DNA from: Chitinophagales bacterium
Lineage (GTDB): Bacteria; Bacteroidota; Bacteroidia; Chitinophagales; JADIYW01
DNA length: 64,000 nucleotides
NCBI GenBank assembly: GCA_023957245.1
Contig: JAMLHJ010000013.1
Location: 1 to 64,000, forward strand
Direction: 5' to 3'
The translations under genes and the position numbers were made by a program. The notes beneath the pieces were generated by a model that saw only the letters and a list, made by a program, of their open reading frames with translations, was not told the DNA's origin and ran no database searches. Shown here one piece after another: positions 24,756 through 33,483 of this stretch. Positions within the stretch are counted from its first letter, which is position 1. Every line of letters begins with the position of its first letter.

Positions 24756-25889
24756 TTATAATTGTTTAGCCATATTTTTAATCTTTTGGCTTAACGTATT
24801 CCAACTATATTTTTCTTTTTCAACTTGGATATTTTGAACAAATTCATGTTCCTTATTGAACATATAAAAATTATTAATTGCATTCGCTACATCCAATGGT
24901 TGTTGAGTTACCACATATCCTACTTTCCCATTAGGAACTATCTCTGGCAATCCTCCGACATTGGTGACTACCATTGGTTTGTCAAAATGATAACAAATTT
25001 GAGTTACTCCACTTTGAGTGGCTGATTTATAAGGTTGAACAACTAAATCTACTGCACAAAAATATGTTGCCACTTCATCATCAGGAATATATCTTGTATG
25101 CAATTCCAATTGATTTCTAATATCTAAAGCATCTATCAATTTTTCATATTCTTTCTGGTTGGAATAATATTCCCCAGCAATAATCAATTTTAACTGAGCT
25201 TGTTGCTTTTTTAAAGATACCATTGCATTCAATAAGATATCTAAACCTTTATAATCTCTAATCAGTCCAAAAAATAAGATATAAGGCGTATTCATCTCCA
25301 ATCCCAATATTTTTTTTGCTTCCAACTTACTAATTGGACTACCATAATTATCAAAAAGAGGATGTGGTGTTAATTCTCTAGGCTTTTTCTTATTGAACAC
25401 GCTTAAATCATTATAGACGCTTTTACTCATCGTAATAAAACCAGAAATAGCACCTACAAAATATTTTGTCAAAATATGGTCTCCAAAGCGTTTCTCATGA
25501 GGAATAACATTATCCAGAATAGAGATGACTTTTGTATGTCTGTTCAATCTAACTATTCTGCTGATTGTGCCTAAACAAGGTCCCATAAACGGTAGCCAAA
25601 ATCTGACTATCAAAATATCTGGTTTCCAATCTTTAATCTTTAAGCCTACTTTTATCCAATTCCAGGGATTAACAGAATTGATACATACTTCTATATCCAA
25701 ATCTTTTGGTGCAGGTAGATTTGAATATTGAGATGTTCCAGGAAATAAAAACTCTGGATATTGGAGTGAAAAAGTATAAATCTTTACTTCGTCACCTTGA
25801 GAAATATATTCCTTAGCCAATCTTTCATTATATGCTGACAAACCACCCCTTAATGGATGAGCAGGTCCTAATATTGCTATCTTCATCAT
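24756..25889 (-). CDS. Glycosyltransferase family 4 protein
   Basis: The 377-residue GT-B enzyme has an N-terminal GPAHPLRGGLSAYNERLAKEY and C-terminal Rossmann motifs ILFFGLIRDYKGLDILLNA and VVQPYKSATQSGVTQICYHF, followed by VVTNVGGLPEIV. These belong to retaining GT4 enzymes that use nucleotide sugars. It lies directly upstream of the heptose operon, so a GDP-heptose donor is a reasonable guess, but the acceptor and donor cannot be read from sequence. It acts on the cytoplasmic side of the inner membrane in envelope-polysaccharide assembly. Confidence 0.87.
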   Translation of the reverse strand: MMKIAILGPAHPLRGGLSAYNERLAKEYISQGDEVKIYTFSLQYPEFLFPGTSQYSNLPAPKDLDIEVCINSVNPWNWIKVGLKIKDWKPDILIVRFWLPFMGPCLGTISRIVRLNRHTKVISILDNVIPHEKRFGDHILTKYFVGAISGFITMSKSVYNDLSVFNKKKPRELTPHPLFDNYGSPISKLEAKKILGLEMNTPYILFFGLIRDYKGLDILLNAMVSLKKQQAQLKLIIAGEYYSNQKEYEKLIDALDIRNQLELHTRYIPDDEVATYFCAVDLVVQPYKSATQSGVTQICYHFDKPMVVTNVGGLPEIVPNGKVGYVVTQQPLDVANAINNFYMFNKEHEFVQNIQVEKEKYSWNTLSQKIKNMAKQL

Positions 25890-25985
25890 CTAAATAGTAC
25901 TAAAAAAATAAAATATAAAAACTTCACCTAGTATATGTACAAATATAATCTATAAAAACTATTTATATAAGTACTTAAAAAGAAA

Positions 25986-26014
25986 ATAGCCCATACCGAT
26001 AGGGTACAGGCTAT
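25986..26014 (-). terminator. Terminator of the outer-membrane barrel gene (minus strand)
   Basis: ATAGCC (25986-25991) pairs with GGCTAT (26009-26014), with an inner TACC/GGTA extension. Read on the minus strand the hairpin is followed by TTTTCTTTTT. It lies 23 bases after the stop of the barrel protein. Confidence 0.7.
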
Positions 26015-26036
26015 AAATTTTATAATAATTAAATGA

Positions 26037-26582
26037 TTATAACTTGATAGATACACCGATTTTCGCAGGTGAAATTTCCATTCCTCCAACTTCCAATGCA
26101 ATACCAAACTTAGGAGTAAAGTAATATCTCAAACCAATACCAGATCCTACTCTAAATTGACCAGAACTTGATGGTTTTGTCCAACCTGGATAATCTTTAT
26201 AACCAGACCATCTGTAAAGATTGTATCCTAAATGTAATGGAACATAAAAATCTATTTTATCAGCTTTCAAATCTTTGGATACTTTATCATCAATCAGTTG
26301 CCAAAAATGAAATACACCTCTTGCTCCGAATCCTATTCTATAAAAATTAATATTAGAACTACTATTTGTACTAAAACCTGCAAAACCTCCTACACTCACA
26401 TAATTGTGAACTGCATACTCTGCATTCAATGTAGCTCCAATACCAAAACCACTTGAATAAGCACCATAACCTCCAAGGTTCAAAGAAGGCTGAATAATAA
26501 AGTTCCCTTTCTCAATTGCTTGTCCTTTCACAAAAGGCACCATTGACATCAATAATAATGCGCTTAATAATATCTTTTTCAT
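26037..26582 (-). CDS. Small outer-membrane beta-barrel protein
   Basis: I start the gene at 26582, because MKKILLSALLLMSMVPFVKG is a typical signal peptide; an earlier in-frame start would add nine residues. The 181-residue product alternates aromatic and Gly residues through repeated amphipathic strands (FIIQPSLNLGGYGAYSSGFGIGATLNAEYAV, VGSGIGLRYYFTPKFGIALEVGG) and ends in KIGVSIKL, as in 8-stranded barrels. A specific function is not evident. It has its own terminator. Confidence 0.8.
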   Translation of the reverse strand: MKKILLSALLLMSMVPFVKGQAIEKGNFIIQPSLNLGGYGAYSSGFGIGATLNAEYAVHNYVSVGGFAGFSTNSSSNINFYRIGFGARGVFHFWQLIDDKVSKDLKADKIDFYVPLHLGYNLYRWSGYKDYPGWTKPSSSGQFRVGSGIGLRYYFTPKFGIALEVGGMEISPAKIGVSIKL

Positions 26583-26725
26583 TTGTAAATATTTATAAAC
26601 AAAGTTCAAACAAGTTTTTTAAAATGTCAATACAATTGATAAAATACTTTTTGATAACAGCTTATTTTAATGGTATTTACAGAAATTATATATCATTCAA
26701 GCACTAATTCTTACATTTACATAAT

Positions 26726-27994
26726 ATGCAAGCCGTAAAAAATAAGTTGATTTTTGATGATTTTATAAAAATTCTAGCACTATTATGGTGTCTTGCTACA
26801 GGTTGGAGTACAGCTCTCATCAATATAATGATGGTAATTACAATGATTTGTATTGTTGTCAATAGCCTTTATACTAAAAATAATTTTTTGAATATTTCTA
26901 TTCTCAGTCATCCTACTATTATTCTATTCTTATTGCTTGGAGTAAGTATTTTATGGTCAGCAGATACGTATGGAGGTCTGAAAAATTTAAAATCCTATTT
27001 GCCCTTTTTATTATTTCCAATTGCTTTCTATTATGTTTCAAAAACAGATAATAATACTATTGAACGTGGGGTAAAATATTTAATCTATTCATTGCTATTA
27101 GCTTATTTAGTGACAATAATTTGGAATTTAGTTCCTATTCCAACTGCCAATCATTTATCCAATCATCTTTTAGAGCATATTGTCAAACCTTTTACAAATT
27201 CTAATAAATTTCTTTTTGGCTGGTATGTTCCCTTTATGGAAAGAATACATTTTGCCAATCTACTCTCACTAAGTGGTCTTACAGCAATATTTATTTTCTT
27301 AAAAAGAAAAAGATGGTATTTCATTGTCATAGCATTAGTGCTTTTGAGTGCTCCATTTCTATTGGGAGCTAGAGCTGCAATGATAGGAATAGCAGGATTT
27401 CTACCTTTTATATTTATCTATATTTTCAGTCAATATTCAAAAAAGACAAGTCTATTTATCATTCTTTTTAGTATCCTAGTGATAAATATATCTGCCTATC
27501 TTTTTTATCCAAGTATCAAATCAAGATATCAGCAAACAAAATATGAATTAGAGTCCATCCAAAACAATCAACTTCAAGAGAAGGACTTTGTACATTTTGC
27601 AACTTTTACAAGGTTTGCCTCATGGAAAACAGCTTGGAATATGTTCAAAGAAAAACCAATTTTAGGATATGGGATAGGTAATTATTTGGAGTTATATGAA
27701 AATAAATATCATCAAGAATACGAAGATTTACCTATGACATATCACTCTCAATTTTTATACTTTTTGGGAATTTTTGGTGTGATTGGATTAGTCTTGTTTT
27801 TCTTATCGTATTTATATTATGGATTTACGTTAATAGGTATTTTACCCAAAATCTATTTTTTATGTTTCAGTATTTATACTTTTTGTGTATGGTTTTTTGA
27901 TACAGGACTATTACAAAAGAAGGAAATGATGGCTTTTACACTATTTTTATGTTTCGCAAAATGGCTGGAAAAATCAGAAATATCATCCACTTAA
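26726..27994 (+). CDS. O-antigen ligase/polymerase family membrane protein
   Basis: The 422-residue protein has about ten hydrophobic segments and the Wzy_C/WaaL signature FTRFASWKTAWNMFKEKPILGYGIGNY (about 291-317), which sits in the large periplasmic loop. Such proteins join or polymerise undecaprenyl-linked polysaccharide in the periplasm. Ligase and polymerase cannot be separated from sequence alone. Its 3' end overlaps the following glycosyltransferase gene, so the two are coupled, and the heptose operon lies just upstream on the other strand. Confidence 0.85.
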   Translation: MQAVKNKLIFDDFIKILALLWCLATGWSTALINIMMVITMICIVVNSLYTKNNFLNISILSHPTIILFLLLGVSILWSADTYGGLKNLKSYLPFLLFPIAFYYVSKTDNNTIERGVKYLIYSLLLAYLVTIIWNLVPIPTANHLSNHLLEHIVKPFTNSNKFLFGWYVPFMERIHFANLLSLSGLTAIFIFLKRKRWYFIVIALVLLSAPFLLGARAAMIGIAGFLPFIFIYIFSQYSKKTSLFIILFSILVINISAYLFYPSIKSRYQQTKYELESIQNNQLQEKDFVHFATFTRFASWKTAWNMFKEKPILGYGIGNYLELYENKYHQEYEDLPMTYHSQFLYFLGIFGVIGLVLFFLSYLYYGFTLIGILPKIYFLCFSIYTFCVWFFDTGLLQKKEMMAFTLFLCFAKWLEKSEISST

Positions 27995-29064
27995 GTTCTG
28001 CTGATATTTGGAGAGGAGCCGAACAGCAAATAATATATCTTTATCAAGGCTTGAAAGATAAAGGATACCATCAAACTATTTACTGTTCAGAAAAAGGAGT
28101 TTTAGCACAATATTGTATTGAAAATAATATTCCACATATCAGCTACAATAGAGAAAGTGGACTTAATCTTCATTTGGTTTCGCTAATCAGAAAAGCCAGT
28201 CAAAATCAAGAAGTTGATATTTTTCATATTCATGATCCTCATGCGCATCATGCATATATACTCGCTTATTTATTGGGAGTGAAAACTTCAGCAATACTCC
28301 ATCGAAGAGTAGATTTTCCTACGGCTAAAAATATATTTTCAGCTAGTAAATATGCTATCAGTGGTATTAAAAAGATAGTCTGTGTTTCTCAGAGAGTGAA
28401 AGAAATTTTTAAAGACAATGAAAAAGTCTATCAAAAATGTGAAGTCATATATGATGCTATTGATATAGAGAAATTTCAAAAAATTGGTGGTAGAAATATA
28501 CTAGAAAGAGAATTTCCTCAATTAAAAGATAGGTTCATTGTAGCCAATATCGCCGCTTTAGTAGATCACAAAGATTATCCTACTTTCTTGAAGGCAATAC
28601 ATTATCTTATTAAAACTTTAGGGGAGAAAAATATAAAAGTACTAATTATCGGTAAAGGTGCTGAAGAAGAAAATATTAGGAAATTAATCAAAGATTATCA
28701 TCTGAAAGAAGATGTCATCCTACTTGGACACAGAGAAAATATAGCTCATCTTTTAAACGGAATTGATGTATTTACATTTACTTCCAAAATGGAGGGATTT
28801 GGTTCGACAATATTAGAAGTGATGTCAGCCAAAGTGCCTATCATAGCTACAAATGTAGGTGGAGCAGCCGAAATTTTAATTCATCGAAAATCAGCACTCA
28901 TTTCAAATGTAGGAGATTATATCAGAATAGCTCAAAATATTGCTGAACTCAAAACTCATCCATCATTAAAACAAAGTCTTATTCATCAAGCATTTGAAGA
29001 TGTAAAACATTTCAGTATTGAAAACTATGTCAAAAAGATAGAAGATATTTATTATAGTTTGTAA
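27961..29064 (+). CDS. Glycosyltransferase family 4 protein
   Basis: The 367-residue GT-B enzyme has an N-terminal IIHLSSADIWRGAEQQIIYL and a C-terminal donor-site EGFGSTILEVMSAKVPIIATNVGGAAEIL with the E-x7-E pair. I prefer the ATG at 27961 (MAGKIRN) over 27949 because it shortens the overlap with the upstream gene; both are in frame. It probably adds a sugar to the lipid-linked glycan handled by the neighbouring O-antigen ligase-like protein. Donor and acceptor are unknown. Confidence 0.87.
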   Translation: MAGKIRNIIHLSSADIWRGAEQQIIYLYQGLKDKGYHQTIYCSEKGVLAQYCIENNIPHISYNRESGLNLHLVSLIRKASQNQEVDIFHIHDPHAHHAYILAYLLGVKTSAILHRRVDFPTAKNIFSASKYAISGIKKIVCVSQRVKEIFKDNEKVYQKCEVIYDAIDIEKFQKIGGRNILEREFPQLKDRFIVANIAALVDHKDYPTFLKAIHYLIKTLGEKNIKVLIIGKGAEEENIRKLIKDYHLKEDVILLGHRENIAHLLNGIDVFTFTSKMEGFGSTILEVMSAKVPIIATNVGGAAEILIHRKSALISNVGDYIRIAQNIAELKTHPSLKQSLIHQAFEDVKHFSIENYVKKIEDIYYSL

Positions 29065-29139
29065 AATCTATCTTCAAAATTATTGGTAATCATCAATTCA
29101 GTATAATCTCATTTAAAATTATGTAGTTTTATAATTGTT

Positions 29140-29712
29140 ATGAAAGTAGGTTTGTTTTTCGGTTCTTTTAATCCAATACATAATGGACATCTCATCATTG
29201 CCAATAAAATGTATGAAGCAGGAGGCTTTGAAGAAGTATGGTTTGTACCTTCTCCTCTCAATCCATTTAAAGAGCAAAAAGATTTATTGCCTTTTGAAAA
29301 TAGATTGAAGATGATTAAAAAAGTGATTAAACATCACCCACATTTGAAAGTAAATCCTATAGAAAATGAACTATCTATACCTTCATATACCATTCATACA
29401 TTAGAATATCTTCAAAAAGAACACGAGAATATTACATTCCATATCATCATGGGAACAGATATTTTAACAGATTTTCATCGATGGAAAGATCATGAAAAAA
29501 TTTTACAACTTACTGAATTACATATTTATAACAGAAATATTGATACAGATAAAAAACTTTTTGAAAGTGGAAAAATTCATCATCACCAACTGCCATTATT
29601 AGATATTTCTTCTACTTCAATAAGAGCGAGCATAAAAGCTGGAAAAAGTGTGATTGGTGAAATTGATTCAAAAGTATATAAACAAATACTTCGCCATCAA
29701 TGGTATTTGTAA
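29140..29712 (+). CDS. nadD: Nicotinate-nucleotide adenylyltransferase
   Basis: The 190-residue protein has the nucleotidyltransferase signature GLFFGSFNPIHNGHLI (HxGH) and the C-terminal DISSTSIRASIKAGKS motif. The conserved VPSPLNPFK segment and its length fit NadD. It makes deamido-NAD from nicotinate mononucleotide and ATP. nadA (quinolinate synthase) lies 2 kb downstream, so two NAD genes flank the candidate replication origin. Confidence 0.93.
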   Translation: MKVGLFFGSFNPIHNGHLIIANKMYEAGGFEEVWFVPSPLNPFKEQKDLLPFENRLKMIKKVIKHHPHLKVNPIENELSIPSYTIHTLEYLQKEHENITFHIIMGTDILTDFHRWKDHEKILQLTELHIYNRNIDTDKKLFESGKIHHHQLPLLDISSTSIRASIKAGKSVIGEIDSKVYKQILRHQWYL

Positions 29713-29822
29713 GTTGGTATGAAAAATATTGTGTGAAAAATTCTAAAAAAAATATTTGAAGCAATGCATTATTGAGTGAGATAAATTAATTTTAAATTTT
29801 AACCCACACTAAAATTTTTAAT

Positions 29823-31160
29823 ATGAAAAAAATTATCTTATTACTTATCTCCTTCATTTTTACATATAATTCTTGGTCACAACAATGTATTGTTCAGGGC
29901 TTATACGGAAATGCAAGTAAAGTATATAATAGCGATGGCACAATCAATCCCAATTATTTTATTATAGGTGGTGACAGAGGTGATAATTATGGATTGTCTG
30001 ATGTTAAAGGCAATTTGATAGTACCTCAAGAATATGATCCGTATTTTATCATTAGCAATGGGAAGACAATTTCAAAGAATTTTAATAAAAAGACGATTGA
30101 TTTATGGGATTTGAATACTCAAAAAAAAGTGCAGCTTCCAGGAATAAGTGGAAATGAAACAGTAGGAGATAATGGATTAATTGCAATAGAATTTAGTAAT
30201 GAAAAGTGGGGTTATTGTGATATAACTGGAAAAATTGTATTACCAGCTAAATACAGTTTTGCTGAAGAATTTACCAATGGGCGTGCTTTGGTAACTATGA
30301 ATTATAATGAATATGGCATTATAGATGATAAAGGCAATTGGGTAGTCGAACCAAAAAAAATCTCTTATATCCGCTATGCTCCCAATGTGATACTTTTTCA
30401 AGAAGAAACAGGAGAAAATACAAAATCTGGATTAATGGATATTAATGGAAAAATAGTTATTCCAGAAGGTATCTATGAAAATTTTGAATTCAGAAGTGGT
30501 ATAATTGAAGCAATTAAAGGAGATAAAAAAGGAGATTTATATAACTATTCATTAAAAAAATTGACAAATGAAGATTGTTGGATTCCTGATGGCAATGAAA
30601 TGACTGAAGCAACAGATGGATATATTGTTGCTATGGATAGTAAAGGTTATGAATTTGTTATTGATACAAATGGTAATAAGTATTTACAAAATAAATATGA
30701 GTTTATTCAAATACAATTGAATTACTTCACTGGAAAAGCAACAGGATTATTTACTGTGGAAACAAATCCAGCAGATGGAGATAAGCCTGAAACCTATGCA
30801 GTAGTTAAATTAGATGGTACGGTACTTATAGATGGAAATATAAATGATGTGGTTAATTTAGACGATAAAGTCATTTTTACTGGTGAAAAAATTGATGGTA
30901 GAATATTATTTTCTTTAAGAAAAATCAATGGCGATATTATTAAAAAAGACGTGTGTGATAACATTTTGGAATTTTATAAACAGTATGCATTTGTTACAAA
31001 TGGAAACAAACGAGGTGTATTGAATGTATTAACAGGTGAATGGGTAATCCCCTTGGAATATGCAAAACTCTTAGATGTAAGTGATTGTAGTATCAAGTTC
31101 GCTGATTTTAATGGTAAAGAGGTTGATTTTGACCAAGATTTAAATAAAATTTCTAAATAA
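29823..31160 (+). CDS. Secreted WG-repeat protein
   Basis: The 445-residue protein has a signal peptide (MKKIILLLISFIFTYNSWSQ). Multiple WG-type repeats follow, in the form KWGYCDITGKIVLPAKYSFAEEF and EYGIIDDKGNWVVEPK, spread over most of its length. WG repeats form beta-propeller- or strand-like folds of poorly known role, and many Bacteroidetes carry them. A molecular function cannot be given. It ends with a clear rho-independent terminator at 31192-31230. Confidence 0.82.
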   Translation: MKKIILLLISFIFTYNSWSQQCIVQGLYGNASKVYNSDGTINPNYFIIGGDRGDNYGLSDVKGNLIVPQEYDPYFIISNGKTISKNFNKKTIDLWDLNTQKKVQLPGISGNETVGDNGLIAIEFSNEKWGYCDITGKIVLPAKYSFAEEFTNGRALVTMNYNEYGIIDDKGNWVVEPKKISYIRYAPNVILFQEETGENTKSGLMDINGKIVIPEGIYENFEFRSGIIEAIKGDKKGDLYNYSLKKLTNEDCWIPDGNEMTEATDGYIVAMDSKGYEFVIDTNGNKYLQNKYEFIQIQLNYFTGKATGLFTVETNPADGDKPETYAVVKLDGTVLIDGNINDVVNLDDKVIFTGEKIDGRILFSLRKINGDIIKKDVCDNILEFYKQYAFVTNGNKRGVLNVLTGEWVIPLEYAKLLDVSDCSIKFADFNGKEVDFDQDLNKISK

Positions 31161-31191
31161 ATCAGATTTAAAAACCTATTATAATATTTCT

Positions 31192-31230
31192 AATAGCTGT
31201 GTCTTAATTGATACAGCTATTTTTATTTAG
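31192..31230 (+). terminator. Rho-independent terminator after the WG-repeat gene
   Basis: AATAGCTGT (31192-31200) and ACAGCTATT (31213-31221) form a 9-bp stem with a 12-base loop, followed by TTTATTTAG. It isolates the candidate origin downstream from transcription of the WG gene. Confidence 0.82.
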
Positions 31231-31380
31231 AATATAAATCAACCCCTTCAATTAACAGTTATTAACATTGTAACTATAACTATACATAAGTTATTCAAAA
31301 CGAGTAAACTAATTTTAACATTTGATACTTAGTAAAGTCACTAAAAGTTGGAGTGGAACAAAGTGTGAAACAATAAAAAA

Positions 31381-31389
31381 TGTGGATAA
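31381..31389 (-). promoter_or_regulatory. Perfect DnaA box (TTATCCACA on the minus strand)
   Basis: The plus strand reads TGTGGATAA. It lies centrally between the arms GTGTGAAACAA (31363-31373) and TTGTTTCACAC (31400-31410), which makes a chance match less likely. Confidence 0.65.
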
Positions 31390-31401
31390 GGTCAGTAACT
31401 T

Positions 31402-31440
31402 GTTTCACACACATTAAAATTGCGTTCCACACACATTAAA
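31402..31440 (+). repeat. Two iteron-like direct repeats, 22-base period
   Basis: GTTTCACACACATTAAA (31402-31418) and GTTCCACACACATTAAA (31424-31440) differ at one base and are spaced by about two helical turns, so a bound protein would lie on the same face. They sit just to the right of the perfect DnaA box. Confidence 0.7.
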
Positions 31441-31566
31441 TCAGGCTAATTTTAAACAAAGTCAACATACTATTCACAATAAAATTAATGTTGACAGTAG
31501 GTAAATTTTATGTTAAGATATACAAGCAACAGAGTGTGGACAAGTATAAAAGATACTTGATTTTGT

Positions 31567-31574
31567 TACATTTG
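31567..31574 (+). promoter_or_regulatory. Bacteroidetes -7 element TACATTTG
   Basis: An exact TAnnTTTG about 150 bases upstream of nadA. No good -33 TTG is visible at 17-23 bases upstream. If used, nadA transcription would start inside the candidate origin. Confidence 0.4.
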
Positions 31575-31724
31575 TAATCATCGAAGGATGTGGAAATAGT
31601 AATTGAGAGTTTTAGTAAGTTAAAATCCAAGAAAGTGTATAAAATTTTCTTTCTACAAATCCACAGCTTTAATGATGAGAAATAATAAAATAAAATTTAA
31701 TTACTCTATTATAACTATATTATT

Positions 31725-32717
31725 ATGGAGAAGAAGAATCTCGAAGAATTAGGATATTTGGATATTGCTGTAGATCCTACATTAGATTTGTTTGAAGAAA
31801 TTCAAAAATTGAAAAAAGAGAAAAATGCTATTTTGTTGGCGCATTATTATCAAGATGCAGACATTCAAGATATAGCAGATTATATTGGAGATAGTTTGGG
31901 ATTGGCTCAAAAAGCTGAATCTACAGAAGCAGATATGATTGTTTTTGCTGGTGTTCATTTTATGGCTGAAGTAGCTAAAATTTTGAATCCAAGTAAAAAA
32001 GTAGTGATTCCTGATTTGAAAGCCGGATGTTCATTAGCTGATGCTTGTACAGCTGAAGATTTTATTGCTTTCAAAGCTAAATATCCTGATCATGTTGTTG
32101 TTTCTTATATCAATTGCAGTGCAGAAATTAAAGCTTTGAGTGATTATATCTGTACTTCTAGTAGTGCAGAACATATTGTCAATAGTATTCCAGCTGACAA
32201 AGGGATTATTTTTGCCCCTGACAGGAATTTAGGAGGCTATTTAATCAAGAAACTCGGTCGAGATATGGTTCTATGGGACGGATCATGTATCGTGCATGAA
32301 ATCTTCTCTCTAGATAAAATACTAAAATTAAAAGAGCAAAATCCAGAAGCAAAATTTATTGCTCACCCTGAATGTGAAGCTCAAGTATTAGAACATGCTG
32401 ATTATATTGGTTCTACAACTGCATTATTGAAATATACAATAGAAAATGAAGCTCAATCTTTCATTGTAGCTACTGAAACAGGTATTTTACATAAAATGCA
32501 AGAAAATAGTCCTTTTAAGACTTTTATTCCTGCTCCTCCAAATAATGCTTGTGCTTGTAATGATTGTCCATACATGAAACTCAATACTTTAGAAAAAATT
32601 TATAATGCTATGAAATATGAGCAACCTGAAATTTTAATGGATGAAGAATTGAGATTGAAAGCTAAATTACCTATTGATAGGATGTTGGAAATCTCTGCTA
32701 AAGCTGGGATTAAATAG
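31725..32717 (+). CDS. nadA: Quinolinate synthase
   Basis: The 330-residue protein has the NadA hallmark segments [23 protein letters not shown] (about 35-57), FAGVHFMAE, the cluster-ligand Cys102 in [10 protein letters not shown], Cys188 in DGSCIVHE and the C-terminal Cys group at 276, 278 and 281. Three of these cysteines hold a [4Fe-4S] cluster. The enzyme condenses iminoaspartate with dihydroxyacetone phosphate to quinolinate, the first dedicated product of NAD synthesis. No nadB or nadC lies adjacent. Its 3' end overlaps the convergent scpA gene by eight bases. Confidence 0.95.
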   Translation: MEKKNLEELGYLDIAVDPTLDLFEEIQKLKKEKNAILLAHYYQDADIQDIADYIGDSLGLAQKAESTEADMIVFAGVHFMAEVAKILNPSKKVVIPDLKAGCSLADACTAEDFIAFKAKYPDHVVVSYINCSAEIKALSDYICTSSSAEHIVNSIPADKGIIFAPDRNLGGYLIKKLGRDMVLWDGSCIVHEIFSLDKILKLKEQNPEAKFIAHPECEAQVLEHADYIGSTTALLKYTIENEAQSFIVATETGILHKMQENSPFKTFIPAPPNNACACNDCPYMKLNTLEKIYNAMKYEQPEILMDEELRLKAKLPIDRMLEISAKAGIK

Positions 32718-33459
32718 AGTTCTTACTTAATAAGATATTATTGTAGCCATCTCTTATTTGGATGCTAATCTGTTGTTGTTGAATCAATTCTAGCATAGAT
32801 AGAAAAATAAATACAGCATGAATTTTTGTTTTGCATTCAACAAATAATTCATCAAAAGTGCAATGATTTTTCAAATCTAATAAAGTGAGCAATTTTGTTT
32901 TTTCCTCTTCAACTGTATATAAGTAGGGAACAACTTTATGTTCTACTTTAAGTTTTCTATCTGAATATTTTTCAATTACCTTGTAAAAACTTTTATAGAG
33001 TTTAAATAAACTGATTTGTTCTAAATCATTTTCAAGACTATAATTTTCTATGATTTCTTTTAATTCATTTTTGATGGTTCCACGTGAAAAATGTTGCATT
33101 CTCTTATCTTCCATCGTTTTAAGAATTTCAAGGACATCTTTAAACTGTTTGTATTCCAATATTTTTTGAACGAGTTCTTTTCTAGGGTCGATTTCATCAC
33201 CTTTCTCATTGAGTTCTTTTCTAGGAATCAACATTTTTGTTTTGATGCGCATCAGTGTAGCAGCTACTAAAATAAATTCACTAGCTACTTCAATATTCAT
33301 TTGTTCTAGAGAATGTATATAGTCTAAGAAATCTTGTGTAATTTGGTGGATGGGAATATCTTGAATATTCAATTCATCCCTTTCAATAAAAAATAAAAGA
33401 AGATCAAAAGGTCCTTCAAATTGAGGTAAAGAGATATTATATGAATTTGAATCAGACAT
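32710..33459 (-). CDS. scpA: Segregation and condensation protein A
   Basis: The 249-residue kleisin has an N-terminal [37 protein letters not shown], then [21 protein letters not shown], and a C-terminal winged-helix-like end ([34 protein letters not shown]). ScpA joins the two SMC heads and, with ScpB, forms the condensin that is loaded at ParB-parS. Its place close to parS-like sites and a candidate origin fits that role, although scpB and smc are not adjacent. The gene itself contains a parS-like 16-mer at 33076-33091. It is divergent from the gene at 33484, 24 bases away. Confidence 0.92.
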   Translation of the reverse strand: MSDSNSYNISLPQFEGPFDLLLFFIERDELNIQDIPIHQITQDFLDYIHSLEQMNIEVASEFILVAATLMRIKTKMLIPRKELNEKGDEIDPRKELVQKILEYKQFKDVLEILKTMEDKRMQHFSRGTIKNELKEIIENYSLENDLEQISLFKLYKSFYKVIEKYSDRKLKVEHKVVPYLYTVEEEKTKLLTLLDLKNHCTFDELFVECKTKIHAVFIFLSMLELIQQQQISIQIRDGYNNILLSKNSI

Positions 33460-33483
33460 TTAACAATTGTAAATATAAATCTT

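Larger units (their letters stand above)
31241..31724. other. Candidate chromosomal replication origin (oriC)
   Basis: This gene-free region upstream of nadA clusters DnaA-box-like 9-mers against TTATCCACA: TGTGGATAA at 31381-31389 (9/9), TGTGGACAA at 31535-31543 (8/9), TGTGGAAAT at 31589-31597 (7/9) and AAATCCACA at 31657-31665 (7/9). A TTCCACA core lies at 31425-31431. An 11-base perfect inverted repeat (31363-31373 and 31400-31410) flanks the perfect box. Two 17-base direct repeats start at 31402 and 31424. A tract of 44 bases at 31681-31724 has only three G/C bases and could be the unwinding element. Nearby parS sites and a change in G/C strand bias support this. No dnaA gene is in the window. 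Confidence 0.6.
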
